A stretch of 64,000 nt of DNA from assembly GCA_963693085.1 (NCBI GenBank), contig OY856414.1:261916001-261980000 (forward strand), written 5' to 3'. Of the stretch, positions 12,194 to 23,084 are shown in pieces (positions within the stretch are counted from its first letter, which is position 1; every line of letters begins with the position of its first letter). Position numbers and translations under genes: made by a program. The stretch is from Alisma plantago-aquatica. Taxonomy: Eukaryota; Streptophyta; Magnoliopsida; Alismatales; Alismataceae. The notes beneath the pieces are model-generated. The model saw nothing but the letters and a program-made list of their open reading frames with translations. It did not search any database and was not told the origin of the DNA.

Positions 12194-12415
12194 TTTTGAA
12201 CACTTAATCTCATTTATGATGTAAGTGCATAATGTGTATATGGTTTTCAAGATGTTTCTTTAGCACTTCCCAATTTGTTCTCTAAGTACATATGTAGGTG
12301 GGTATTCTCCCACATACATCAGTGTACTTGGAGAACTATAGGAAAATTTTATTTAAATATTCTTGAAACCAGAATACACATTATACACTTGCTATTGAGA
12401 TTAAGTGTTCAAGAA
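12194..12415. repeat. Foldback (long imperfect inverted repeat)
   Basis: The left arm (12194-12302) is complementary to the right arm (12309-12415) around a 6-base loop TATTCT. The outer ends pair perfectly over 17 bp (TTGAACACTTAATCTCA), and there are further long paired blocks such as TAATGTGTAT and GGTTTTCAAG/CTTGAAACC. A transcript would form a hairpin of about 220 nt. It could be a small MITE inside the CACTA, or a small-RNA-producing hairpin. No target duplication was identified. Confidence 0.75.
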
Positions 12416-12440
12416 TGGGATAGGAGGTAGACATTTATCA

Positions 12441-12530
12441 TTAAACCCTATACTCTAAACCCTAACACTAAACTCTAATCTATAATCCCTAATCACTAAA
12501 CCTAAAATCCTAATTGCTAAACCCTAATTC
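12441..12530. repeat. Degenerate telomere-like (CCCTAAA) array
   Basis: About 90 bp contain repeated CTAAACCCTAA-like units: TAAACCCTA, CTAAACCCTAACA, CTAAACTCTAA, AATCCCTAATCA, CTAAACCTAAAA and CTAAACCCTAA. They resemble the complement of the plant telomere repeat TTTAGGG but are irregular in length and sequence. Arrays of this kind are known inside plant intergenic repeats; this is not a chromosome end. Confidence 0.6.
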
Positions 12531-12599
12531 AATTTAAACTTTTTTTTATAAAATTGACATACCTAACACTTGATTGAATACTCAAATTTGGCATGATGA

Positions 12600-13025
12600 T
12601 ATAATGGATTCATCATGGATGTCCATGCTAAATTGTTGCACTCTGGAGTTTATTATTATTGGTCTTGATCATTTTTTTAAGTTTTATAGAGAAACATAGG
12701 ATATGATTTGGAGATAGGTTCTATTGTTCATGTAAGAATTGTAGTAACAACTTGAAAGTCAAAATTGTTGATGAAATAAAAAGTTATGGCATGTGCAACA
12801 TGATTGTACATGGTGATATAGAATGGTAATGGCATGTAAAGATTCCTACTATGAGAGATGTTGATAGCAATACTTGTGTTGAAGAATAAATAGTTGTTGA
12901 TTTTAATGTGAACAAACTGATTCCAATAAACATGGTTGGTGTGATGCTAGATGTTTTTGGGTAAATCTTGTTGGCCCACCTTATTTATATAGAGTGCATG
13001 ATGTTAAGATATAGTTATACTTAGG
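12600..13025 (+). pseudogene. CACTA TNP2-like transposase, 5' part
   Basis: The frame beginning at 12722 reads YCSCKNCSNNLKVKIVDEIK and later HGDIEW. This corresponds to the transposon-associated domain at the N-terminus of TNP2-type transposases (C-P-C-x-x-C-x-N ... W-x-x-H-G-E). The open frame then decays, and coding similarity resumes at the segment ending 'tagttatacttagg' (13012-13025), which joins directly to the TNP2 coding at 27384 once the hAT insertion is removed. Several stops. The large transposase would cut and join CACTA ends; here it is dead. Confidence 0.55.
13018..13025. repeat. hAT target-site duplication, left
   Basis: TACTTAGG, identical to 27376-27383. An 8-bp duplication is diagnostic for hAT insertion. 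Confidence 0.85.
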
Positions 13026-13035
13026 TAGGCATGAT

Positions 13036-13040
13036 TATGA
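13036..13040. repeat. Copia target-site duplication, left
   Basis: TATGA here against CATGA at 22642-22646; four of five bases match and the fifth differs by a C/T transition. Confidence 0.6.
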
Positions 13041-15294
13041 TGTTTGGAAATATCAACACAGATTATAGCAGCGGAAACAAAATTTTTATCTATCTGTATT
13101 CCCATAACAACCAGATCGTGTAAACTATTATGAAATAGGAAGGATGGTTTTAGTGAGTTATACCTGGTCCCAGAGCAATCCTAGTGACAAAACTCTCTTC
13201 TTTGTAATTGCAGACAAGTTGCTTTGGGACAGTGGCCATGCAACTTCTGGTCTTCACCAAGAACAACAAACAAGACAACTTCTACAACATTCCTGTGGTC
13301 GGGCCAAAGACTGTGGGTTGTAGTTGTCCTCCTAGAAATAGACAACAAACTCCTTCCTCTAGAGTAGTCCACACAGACCAACTAGAACTTCTTTTGTTCA
13401 CCAAGAACAGACAGGAGGGAGTTGTCCCTCCCATTGGTTTACTAGTTACCAACCCGCTCTCCCACAATGACAACTATCAGTTTTTCTCTCCCTTTGGTTA
13501 TCCCTCCATGTCAGGTAGGACATTCCTGGGCTCTCTTGGTTACAACAACCAGCAAGGACAAAAGTTGTCATATGAATAAAGTCTCAGTTGTCTGTGTTGT
13601 ATTTGTGCTCTGGGAAGCCCCCAATACCCCTCTATTTATAGTAGAGGTTAGGGTCAGGATTCCCAGTTGCTATCTGGTACAAGATTAATGTGTTAGAGTG
13701 GAAAGGACATGAAGATCTTGAATTTTCACAACCTACAATAGATGAATTGGACATTTTGCACACCTAGACAATTGTCTGTTGTGTGAGATGGTCGTCTCCT
13801 ACTGCCAAACTGCCGTTTGGCAGTTCCTAATCTAAAATGAATTTGGCTATTTCGAATCCAATTAATATCTCATATTAATTTCCTTATTCCTCAAGTAAAG
13901 AACAATTGAAACTATTTGGGAAGCATCGTGAACCTTCATTCAATCCAACTGGGCCGTCTCACCCAAGAGAGATGCCCATCTCACTCACCTAGACATCCAT
14001 CTGGTGAGTTGATATGAGTCGATCGGTTGAATCATATTAAATTGGTCGGTTCAAGGGCATAACTAATCCAATTCAAACTTCAATCATCCTGACCCCCAAA
14101 TGGTTGTCTCAACTACTGGAGACGCTCGTCTAGCTACCTAAATAGCCTTCTCACTCAATGAGACAGTCATTTGGCTGACCTGGTCAGGCAATCAAGCAAA
14201 CAGTTATGTGAAATGAATACCTAAACACTTTAGTAATCAATCCAATTGTCGTTCAAGATCAAACTCCTATTCCAGATGAGTTCCTATGTGTGTGACACTA
14301 TAGGTCCCATGTCAAGTTGGCATTGAATGTACATAACTAGTTTATGATATCACAAGCAAAGAGTGGTGCCTACTCACACATCAGTGCTACCCAAGTGAAA
14401 TGGAAAGTTGAAGAACAACTTCAGCCTACAATTTGTGTAAGGTGTTGTAGTGATTGTATAATTCCTTTTCCTCTGATATCCAAGATGAACTCAAGTCATG
14501 TCTGTTCATCCTCTCAAAGTTCAATCCATGTTTCTTGAACGAAGAGAAGACTGTCTGAGATAATGTGACATAAATATCATATGTTGATTCACATGTGCAT
14601 GTGCATGTGCATTCATTTCTCATCATAGCTAATCAAGTGGCTAGGATATCATACTCCAGTAGGAGGGACAAATCCCATATCTATCACTCACAGTCTATCC
14701 CCATGTGTCAAAGTTACCCAATGATCATTGTTATAACAACCCATGTTTTATGACTGTGTTTGATGATGTCAAAGTGTACCCAACGACATGTGACGAGTGC
14801 AGTGATTTCTAGTCTAAGAATCAAAATGACCACCTTCACTATGAGAGATTATTGTGACCACAAAACCATGTGTCACTCTCAAGGTGGGTCTGCCGATACA
14901 TTGTTCCCTAACATGTATATGTGTGCTTGGTTTGATATTGCCATATCATGACTAATGAGATTTAGGCATCAACCAACTCACACTATGATCTTATGTGTTA
15001 TTATTGTCTATCAATCTTCCACAATAACAACCAATCAAGGACATAATAAGAATATGTATATGTACTCTTAGCATCCATATGATATTATCCACAAGGTTAG
15101 TAACTTGACAACATATATCATTAAGTAATAATATTCTCTAGACATTCACTTTGTATCCTCATTATCTCATAATTGAGTGAAACATATGAATTGGAAGCTT
15201 GCCTTTATATATGTTATTATTACTCAAATCCTTTTAGGTGATTATGAAATGTCAATCATCATATGACTGGCTCTATGGGCATACCTTACCAATA
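13041..15294 (-). repeat. Copia 3' LTR
   Basis: Begins (plus strand) TGTTTGGAAATA and ends ACCAATA, the last bases changed from ACCAACA in the other copy. It matches 20380-22641 along its whole length, with small indels. Reading frames inside (13208-13579, 13467-13688, 14344-14538, 14760-14951) are LTR sequence, not genes. Confidence 0.9.
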
Positions 15295-15312
15295 GACTCT
15301 CACTTACACTTA
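15295..15312 (-). other. Copia polypurine tract
   Basis: On the minus strand AAGTGTAAGTGAGAGTC sits directly before the 3' LTR start (TATTGG). It resembles the AAGTGGGAG-type tract that primes plus-strand synthesis in plant copia elements. Confidence 0.65.
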
Positions 15313-18016
15313 GAGCCAATCACTAACAGATGTCACCCTTAGTGATCTAAACATGTCCAACATGCTTCTGTTGCACTAGTGTTGATTTAGCAGTTTAGCA
15401 ACACTTTGCTTATAGTCGGTATATTGCATGTTTATTATCTCTTTGCTATGAGTTGAAACTACTGTAACATGGTATCAGATACTCCTTGCCTAATAATTAG
15501 CTCCATTCTTGTCATAGTATTTCTACTGAGTCATCAATGTTTGGAACATCTATAAATTTATCATATGAACTTTTACATCCATATCGTATCACTCTATGTT
15601 CACAACACAAGTATACTAGGCTTCTAATGTAGAATATCATTTAATGGATATTATTTCAAAACCTTTCCAGCATTATCATCACTTATTCTTTTAAATCAAA
15701 CATATTTTAATTTGCGATCACTTTTGTCATTATGGAAGCTTGCATCAATGTAACTCGTTACATCCAAATCTTCCTCTTATTTCTATGATCATTGACTCAC
15801 AATCTATCCTTAGTCACTTCTCAAGTACTAATGGATATCTTCAATGACTTTCCAATAACCCTTATTGGAATATATATCATCTTCTCATGTCCAGTACATA
15901 CAAGATTATATGGGATAAGCTTGCTACTATCTTACATGATAGATCCACTACAAGGTTGGCCCATTGAATCTAATTCATGATATTTCCATTCTTCACAAGA
16001 ATAGGAATATAGGGTTCATGAGAGACTAATCCAAATTCTCTCTCATTGAATCCATCCGTGTTGAATGCTTTCAACACATTGCTAATGTGCTCAAGCTTCC
16101 ATTCTAAAACATTCAAGAGTTATCTCTATAGGTCTTCATTCTTATCACATAAGAAGTTTCACCTTATCCTTCATAGTTGAAAGTATTTTCATGCCAATTC
16201 TCAACATTCAAAATATTGAGATGTTATTCCTCATCATATGCGGAATATTCATATATACTCCCACTAAATCTTTTGTAATCACAGATTTCATCTTTTATCC
16301 TGATTCAAGTCAAACTCTTTAACTATCTTGTCAAGTCAAAAGATCACATCTCTGAGGTGCTTGTTTCAATCCCAGATTGAACTTTGTAGTTTATAGACTT
16401 TATTTTAATTCTTAAAGTTATAAAACCATATGCCAAATTTCATAGTCTATTGTAACTACAACAACAATCATGACAATTGATAAAGGAATTTCTATTATGT
16501 CCAACAACTTGAACTTTATTTATTCAACCAATATTTCCTTTTATGTTATCCATGTAGGTCTTGATCATAAGACCCTATTTCACCCTTTATGTGTTACCCC
16601 TTTAGGTGGTGTTGTCAAGACCCTACCTTGTTAGCTTACATGGTTTCCATATTACTCAGAAATAACTTCTAGTTGACTAGTTGGCTCGTCATGTATGACC
16701 AACTCATTTGAATTGTTGGATTCACAATCCTCCAATCTTAGATTTTTTTTCTACTAAAAATATTTTGTTCTGTATAATATGATGAACTTGAGTTTCGATA
16801 ACAACTTGTGATTCTCATTGTTCTCATTGTACCTCTTTGATGGACTCAAACACTTTGAGTTCTACTTTTACTCCCACTAAATCTTTAGGAACTTAGTTAT
16901 CCTATTAACAAAACAATTTTGTTATTGGATACAGATTAATAGTAATCTTCAACAATCATGGTTTATGGATAAATGTTCTTCAAGAAACAACTTTCTCAAT
17001 GTAGATTTTGATCCCAAATCATATCATATATGACGTCTTTAAAAACCATTATGATGGTACATTATTTAGTGATAGGTATATATTTATGAGGATGTAAGAA
17101 GATTAGATTAATTGATAATTATATCATGACTCATCATGGTACAATTCCTTCATTCTAAAACATCATCATGTTCATAGGGATTTGACATGTGTAAAAATAT
17201 TTCAACATTTGATCATATCAAAGTATCTTAATACTTTCCCAATGTCACACTTCATTTACAATCTTCATGATCATTTAGAGATTAATGATTTCATTTCATT
17301 TGGTACATATCATCATATTTCTAGTAAATGAAAATGAATTATTACTTAATCATCTATAGCATTAATTCCATAAGATCCTCATGCATCATATACATAAGGT
17401 CTAATGAAAACTTTATCCTCCCACTATGTTTAGTGAAGGACATCATGTCATTTTTTGTGTGAATAAGACTTACATGTTTCTTTAGGTTCAATAACCAAAG
17501 GAATCTAGATCAACATTGATATGTATTCTAGGCATGCACTTATCATATTCATTTAAGATGACTAATGTTAATGATAGTCTCGAGTTATCAATTATAATCA
17601 TTTGGTATAAACATTATAATCATTCATCTTTGGATCATTTCACATATATATCGCAAGATGTTTTAGGGACAATGCCTAAATATCGCAAGATGTTTTAGGG
17701 ACAATTCCATGCAAGATCATGTCTTTGAAATAGAAGCACCAATAATTCTTTATCGATAATCATCCTTGTCCATACAAGAAGCATAAAGAAAATGTTTCTA
17801 TTCTGATGGCATATTGAAATAGCAGTTCTAATAACTCTATTGCATACCCATTGCGTTAAGATAAATTTAAATGTAGACTATGGATTCCGCAACACTTGTT
17901 CCTCTGTGTCCATCTTTGTCCTTCCATGAAGGCTTTTACTTCTTGTCAGATCTTACACATTAGTATGTCATATCTCTTATTTGGTACCATATACCAAAAT
18001 GAAGAAGTAACCAAAT
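15313..18016 (-). pseudogene. Copia pol (protease, integrase, RT, RNase H) remnant
   Basis: Heavily decayed, but three landmarks appear in the right order on the minus strand. Near 17930-18000, INLVTSSFWYM and what follows mirror the protease start 'N-L-V-T-S-S-S-W-V-L-D-T-G'; the D-T-G itself is lost. Near 16100-16240, NVENWHENTFNYEG then GETSYVIRMKTYRDNS corresponds to the post-catalytic RT segment 'G-E-A-S-Y-I-L-G-I-K-I-Y-R-D'. Near 15712-15773, EDLDVTSYIDASFHNDKSD is the RNase H motif 'Y-T-D-A-S-F'. The integrase, expected near 16.6-17.7 kb, was not recognised. A 32-bp tandem duplication lies at 17649-17708. Confidence 0.65.
17649..17708. repeat. 32-bp tandem duplication
   Basis: TATCGCAAGATGTTTTAGGG and the bases after it are repeated with a 32-bp period, almost without change, inside the decayed copia pol. 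Confidence 0.85.
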
Positions 18017-18887
18017 TTATCTTATGTTGTTTATACCTGAAGTGGAGGCCTCAGTGCCATCCTTCTTATTCTTTAGTTCCTCTAACCAGAGTGGGCATTT
18101 TTTCTTCCAATGTCCAGGCTGGTGACAGTGGTGACAATCACCTCTTTGTTTCTTTACTCCAGCTTTTGCCTTGAGATATGAAGACTTGGGCTTATGGCTA
18201 GCTTTAGAACTCTTCTTACCTTTACCTTTGCCTTTAGACTTCCCATTTGCCTTGTTGATCGTCATCAAGACTTGGGCTTGTCTTTCTTCATTTGTGTCTT
18301 AGATGTCCTCAACATGCCCACCAACTTGGTCAATGGTTTGTCAAAGTTGTTTGTGTTGTAGTTCATGAAAAAATGACTATATGACTCTAGAAGGAACTGC
18401 AAAATCACATCAGTGGCCAACTCTTGACCCAAGGAGAATCTCAGTCCATCTAGGTTCTTGACATACCCAATGATCTTGAGTACATGAGGACCTACTGGAT
18501 CTCTATATGTCATGTTGCACTTCAACAACACTTTGGACACATCATATCTCTCCTGTCTTCCTGACTTTGGTACATGTTCTTGAGATGTGTGACCATCTCA
18601 ACTGCCCCCATGTTCTCATGATGCGTTTGCAACTCATGGTTCATGGAACATATCATCACACACTTGACATCCACGACATCCTCAATAAGCTTCTTATAAG
18701 CATCCTTGTCAGCCCTTGGAACATTTTGAGTGTGTTCCTCTAGTTCTGGCATTATCAATACATAGAGGTTGCACTCCTCCGTGAGAACAATTCTCAGCAT
18801 CCTAAACCAATCATGGAAGTTATTCCCAACAAGTTTGTCCTTCTCAAGGACCGATCGCACAGAAAAGTCATTTTTTATTGTTGCCAT
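18017..18887 (-). pseudogene. Copia gag (UBN2-type) with zinc knuckle
   Basis: Three overlapping minus-strand frames make up one gag. 18887-18522 holds the N-terminus (FSVRSVLEKDKLVGNNFHDW ... LRIVLTEECNLYVL) and the AYKKLIEDVVDVKCVMICSM segment. 18540-18265 holds the middle part (GPHVLKIIGYVKNLDGLRFS ... LATDVILQFLLESYSHF). 18268-18017 holds a Lys-rich segment and a CCHC zinc knuckle, CHHCHQPGHWKKKC, followed by PLWLEELKNKK. Gag would form the particle and bind RNA. Two frameshifts break it; otherwise it is the best-kept part of this element. Confidence 0.9.
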
Positions 18888-19732
18888 TTGGTTCTACAAA
18901 AGAATTTATTATTTGGTAAAAACTCAATTTAATGTGATTTGATTTGATTATATTAAAATTTGGGTGATAGTAATTAGGTCTTTAATTAATTATAATTCCC
19001 ATTATTTTATTCAAATTTATAACCCTCATGTATTAATTCAAAAAATTACATCGAATAATTTTCTAATGAGCCAAGATCCTTATTTCATCAAGTCATGAGT
19101 CAACTTTGGTTGATCACCCACAACCTGACAATTTAGGCATGCAAACTTGCCAATTTCATCATATGCAACTCTTAGATAGATGACACACACAAATTCATGT
19201 TGTGATCATCTACATGCTTCTGGTCTTGGGGTCTCCAACTCAATAGTTAATCCTGACCCAATAGCCAATATGATAGATACACACCATTATTTGTGTAAAT
19301 CTACATATCTACCATCACACTTCCCCGAGATAGACGACACACCATGCTTTGTACAAATCTATGCTTGGTAGATCAAGATTTTCATGTGTATTGCTATTGG
19401 AAAACATCTTAGACTTAATATGTTTGATTGAGGGGTTATATATATCATATATACATATATATACATATATTATATTCAATCACCACATATATAGTACGTA
19501 TCATATACATGCTATATCCCACAACTTAAACATGCAACAAAAAGTGATGGTTATGGACATGCCTACTTGTAATTTTTTGGAGCCACAAGGAATTACTACC
19601 ACCTAGGCCAATCATCACATCACATGTATGATCATGTAGTTGATGTAGATATGTGCTTGCCAATCTGGGTAGATCAATTCAACCCTTGAACTGGTCGTCA
19701 TGCCTCTTGCTCGATTCGTTGGTCATCCTATC

Positions 19733-19868
19733 CAACTGATGTTTGGACTCCTTCCAAATGGTCGATTGGGCCTTCTGGGACGGTCGCCTGGCCACCTATA
19801 CAACCAATATTTGGAATCCTTCCAAACAGTTGGTTGGGCCCACCAGGCGGTCGTCTGGTTCCACCTTC
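19733..19868. repeat. 68-bp direct repeat in the copia leader
   Basis: Two adjacent units starting CAACTGATGTTTGGACTCC (19733) and CAACCAATATTTGGAATCC (19801) share TTCCAAA, GTTGGGCC-like and CGGTCGTCTGG-like blocks with a 68-bp period. The block is clearly more GC-rich than its surroundings. Confidence 0.7.
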
Positions 19869-20195
19869 CTCTCCGCCATGGTCCTATAGACAGTTGGCTT
19901 GTCTCACGAACTGGTTCTCTCAACTGGCGATGAACATCTTCGACGTTGTTGTAAGAAAATAAAATATCCTATTGCTACTTTATAACATTGAATAAGAGAA
20001 ACCTCGAGTTACATTCAAGGAGAATAGAGGTAGGGAAGCATTAACTTTACATTGGGAGGAGAGAGGTAGAGGATTGGTACACAGACTGAGATAAATAGGA
20101 ACCAAATCATTCAACCACACATTCATAAAAGGTATTGGCCATAACCACACTACACATCCACCATCAAAACTACTTTTAGGGTGAAGCGTGTAAAT

Positions 20196-20235
20196 TGCAT
20201 ATATATATATATAATTGCATATATATATATATATT
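20196..20235. repeat. AT microsatellite, two runs
   Basis: Two runs of (AT)n separated by ATTGC, located in the copia leader about 140 bp from the primer-binding site. Confidence 0.9.
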
Positions 20236-20370
20236 AGTTTGAGATTATGTGGTCTTTGATCGAATACACATATGAGAGTAGTTTAAATACTTTGTATGAA
20301 ATAAATAAATGATTAAATAAAAAATCTGAGCATATCAATTATCCTAAAACATAATGAATTGACAAATCTT

Positions 20371-20379
20371 TGATACCAC
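20371..20379 (-). promoter_or_regulatory. Copia primer-binding site (initiator tRNA-Met)
   Basis: On the minus strand TGGTATCA follows the LTR terminus AACA after one base (G). It matches the TGGTATCAGAGC complement of plant initiator tRNA-Met in its first eight bases. This fixes the 5' LTR as the right-hand copy and the element as minus-strand. Confidence 0.85.
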
Positions 20380-22641
20380 TGTTGGGAAATACATATATAG
20401 AGTGTAGAAGGGGAATTAAAAAATTTATATACTTATATTTCCATAACAACAAGATTGTGTCAACTACTATGAAATAGGAAGGATGGTTTTAGCAAGTGAT
20501 ACCTGGTCCTGGAGCAAGTCCAACGATAAAACTCACTTCTTTGCATTTGATGACAAGTTTCTCTTGGAAGGAGGTTGTGCAACTCCTGGTCTTTACCACG
20601 AGCAACGAACAAGACAACTTTTGTAGTGCTCCTGTGGTCGGTCCATGGACTGTAGGCTGTAATTGTCCTCCTAGCAGCAGCCAACATACTCCTGCCTCTA
20701 GAGTAGTCCACTCAAACCAACTAAAAATCATGTAGTCCACCAAGAACGGACAGGAAAGAGTTGTCCCTCCCATGGTGTACTAGTCATGAACCTATTCTCC
20801 CACAATGACAACTATCAGTTGTTCTCTCCCTTTGTCTACCGCTCCCTGTCGAGTAGGACTTTCTTGGGCTCTCTTGGTTACCGAAACTAGAGATCACAAT
20901 AGTTGTTAGAGGAATTGATTCTCAGTTGTCTGTGTTGTAGTTGTGCTCTGTGAATCCCCTAGTACCTCTCTACTTATAGTAGAGGATAGGGTCAGGGTTA
21001 CTAATTGCTATCTTATATGGAATTAATGTGTGAGAGTGGAAAGGATAGGAAGATCTTGAATTTTTACAACCTGAACAATCAAAATATCCATTTTGCACAC
21101 CCATACGGTCGTCTGTGTGTGCAAAAGATAGTCGTATGGTGTGCAAGACAGACATCTTGCACTGCCAAATGGCCATTTGGTAGTTCCCAATCTGAAACAA
21201 ATTTGGTTATTTCGAATCTTATTAATATATTTATTAATTTCCTTGTTCCTCAAGTAAAGAATAATTCAAACTATTCAGGAAACATCCCAAACCTTTATTT
21301 GGCCCAATCGGGCCATCTCACCCAAGCAAGACCCCCATATCACTCATTTAGATGGTCGTCTCATGAGTTGAGACGAGTCGGTCAGTTTAATCATATTGAA
21401 CTATTTGGTTCAAGGGCAGAATAAGTCAATTCAAACTTCGACCAGCCTTACCCCCAAATGGTCATCTCAACTACTTGAGATGCCCGCATGGTTACCCAAA
21501 TGGCTATCTCACTCAATGAGATGGTCGTTTGGAAAATTTGGTCAACCAATCAAGCAATCAGTTGCTTGAATTGAATATCTAAAAACTTTAGTAATCAATC
21601 CAATTGTCATTCAAGATCAAACTCCTCTTCTAGATGAGTTCCTATATGTGTGACCCTATAGGTCCCATGTCACGTTGGCAGTGAATGTCCATAACTAGTT
21701 TCTAACATCACAAGAAAAGAGTGGCGCCTCGTCGCACATCAGTGATACCCAAGTGAAATGGAATGTTGGATAACAACTTCAACCTATAATTGGTGTAAGG
21801 TGTTGTAGTGATTGTTTAATTCCTTTGTCTCTAATATCCAAGATGAACTTGAGGCATGTTTGGTCATCCTCTCAAAATTCAATCCATGTTTCTTGAACCA
21901 AGAGCAACCTGTCTGAGATAATGTGAATATCATATATTATTCACATGTGCATGCACATGCATTTCTCAATATCGCTAATCAAGTGGTGAGGATATCATAC
22001 TCCAGTAGGAGGGAGAAATCCTGTATATATCAATCATAGTCTATCCCCGCATGTCAAAGTCACCCAATCATCACTGTTAAAACAACCCATGTTTCAGGAC
22101 TATGTTTGATGATGTCAATGCATACCCAACGACATGTGACTGGCGTAGTGATTTTAGTTCAAAGAATCACAATAACCACCTTCACTATGAGAGATGAATG
22201 TGACCACAAAACCATGTGTCACTCTCAAGGTGGGTCTGTCCAATACAATATTCCCTAACATGTATCTATGTGTCTGGTTTGATATTGCCATGTCATGACT
22301 AATGAGATTTTGTCATCAACCAACTTACACTTTGATCTTATGTGTTATTATTGTCTGTCAACCTTCCATAATAACAACCGATCAGGGACATAATGTGAAT
22401 ATGTATATGCACTCTTAACATCCATATCATCTCATCCACAAGGTTAGTAACTTGACAACATAAGTCATTGAGTAATATAGTTCTCTAGACATTCACTCTG
22501 TATCCCCATTATCTCATAACTGAGTGAAACAAATGAATTGGAAGCTTGCCTTTATATAAGTTATTATTAATCAAATCTTATTAGGTAATTATGCCATGTC
22601 AATCATCACATCATTGGTTGTACGGGAATACCTTACCAACA
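20380..22641 (-). repeat. Copia 5' LTR
   Basis: Plus-strand start TGTTGGGAAATA, end CCTTACCAACA; TG...CA termini are intact. It pairs with 13041-15294. The LTR contains several copies of short motifs built on GGTCGTCTCA / GATGG.CGT near 21310-21540. Open frames inside are not genes. Confidence 0.9.
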
Positions 22642-22646
22642 CATGA
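22642..22646. repeat. Copia target-site duplication, right
   Basis: CATGA, partner of TATGA at 13036-13040. hAT sequence continues at 22647. Confidence 0.6.
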
Positions 22647-22840
22647 CACCAAACTTGACCATCAAACCAAACTGAACTTGATCATACTGCACAGTCAAAT
22701 CGGGTTTAGATAGATATTGTGGTCAAGTTCAAAGTCTTCAGACTGTCTTTATATAGTCTGGTCATAGTCTGGACAATCAGTTAACTGATCATACTGAACT
22801 TGACTAAAACTAAATGTATGTGTATGTATATCTAACATAA
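22647..22840. repeat. hAT left subterminal region
   Basis: Multiple copies of AAACTTGACC / CAAACTGAACTTGA / GGTCAAGTTCA and AGTCTGG occur in both orientations. The right subterminal region (27205-27375) has the same style (TTTGGTCTAGA, GGTCAAG). Such motifs are usual transposase-binding sites near hAT ends. Confidence 0.55.
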
Positions 22841-23084
22841 TTTATTTTACAAAACTTGTATGTAAATCTGATAGACTTTTATACATGTAAGTATATTGAT
22901 ACATTGACACAATAAATGTTGAGTAACATATCTTCTATTTTTGATATTATCATAAAAAAGGAAAAAGGAAAATCATATTTACGCACTACAAGTGCCCATG
23001 TTTGAGTGGTTCACAATTCTAATGTTAGGTACAAAGGTCAATATAAAATATTAATGAGAAGAGCTTAGACAACCATTAGTTGAC

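Larger units (their letters stand above)
18888..20370 (-). other. Copia 5' leader
   Basis: This 1.5-kb stretch lies between the primer-binding site and the gag start. It holds no gene. It includes AT runs near 19438-19475 and 20196-20235 and a GC-richer block with two 68-bp direct repeats (19733-19868). Open frames at 19700-19933 on both strands belong to that block. Confidence 0.7.
13041..22641 (-). mobile_element. Complete Ty1/copia retrotransposon (decayed), minus strand
   Basis: Two LTRs in the same orientation (13041-15294 and 20380-22641) enclose 5.1 kb with, in minus-strand order, a primer-binding site, a 1.5-kb leader, gag, protease, RT, RNase H and a polypurine tract. The LTRs start TGTTGGTAAGG (TATTGG in the 3' copy) and end TTTCCCAACA. 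In the last 118 bp of each on the plus strand, about 17 positions differ. Near-matching 5-bp duplications flank it. The LTRs of 2.26 kb are long for a copia element. All coding parts carry frameshifts or stops, so it is immobile on its own. Confidence 0.9.

Noticed and set aside
12441..12530. A true telomere or subtelomere.
   Set aside because: Units are irregular, the array is only about 90 bp and it lies inside a CACTA element.
13041..15294. Two independent solo LTRs at 13.0 and 20.4 kb instead of one element.
   Set aside because: A primer-binding site, polypurine tract, gag-to-RNase H order and near-matching flanking 5-mers tie them into one element.
22642..22840. Subterminal part of a separate, second hAT element beside the copia.
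   Set aside because: The matching 8-bp duplications at 13018 and 27376 show it is the left part of the same hAT, displaced by the copia insertion.
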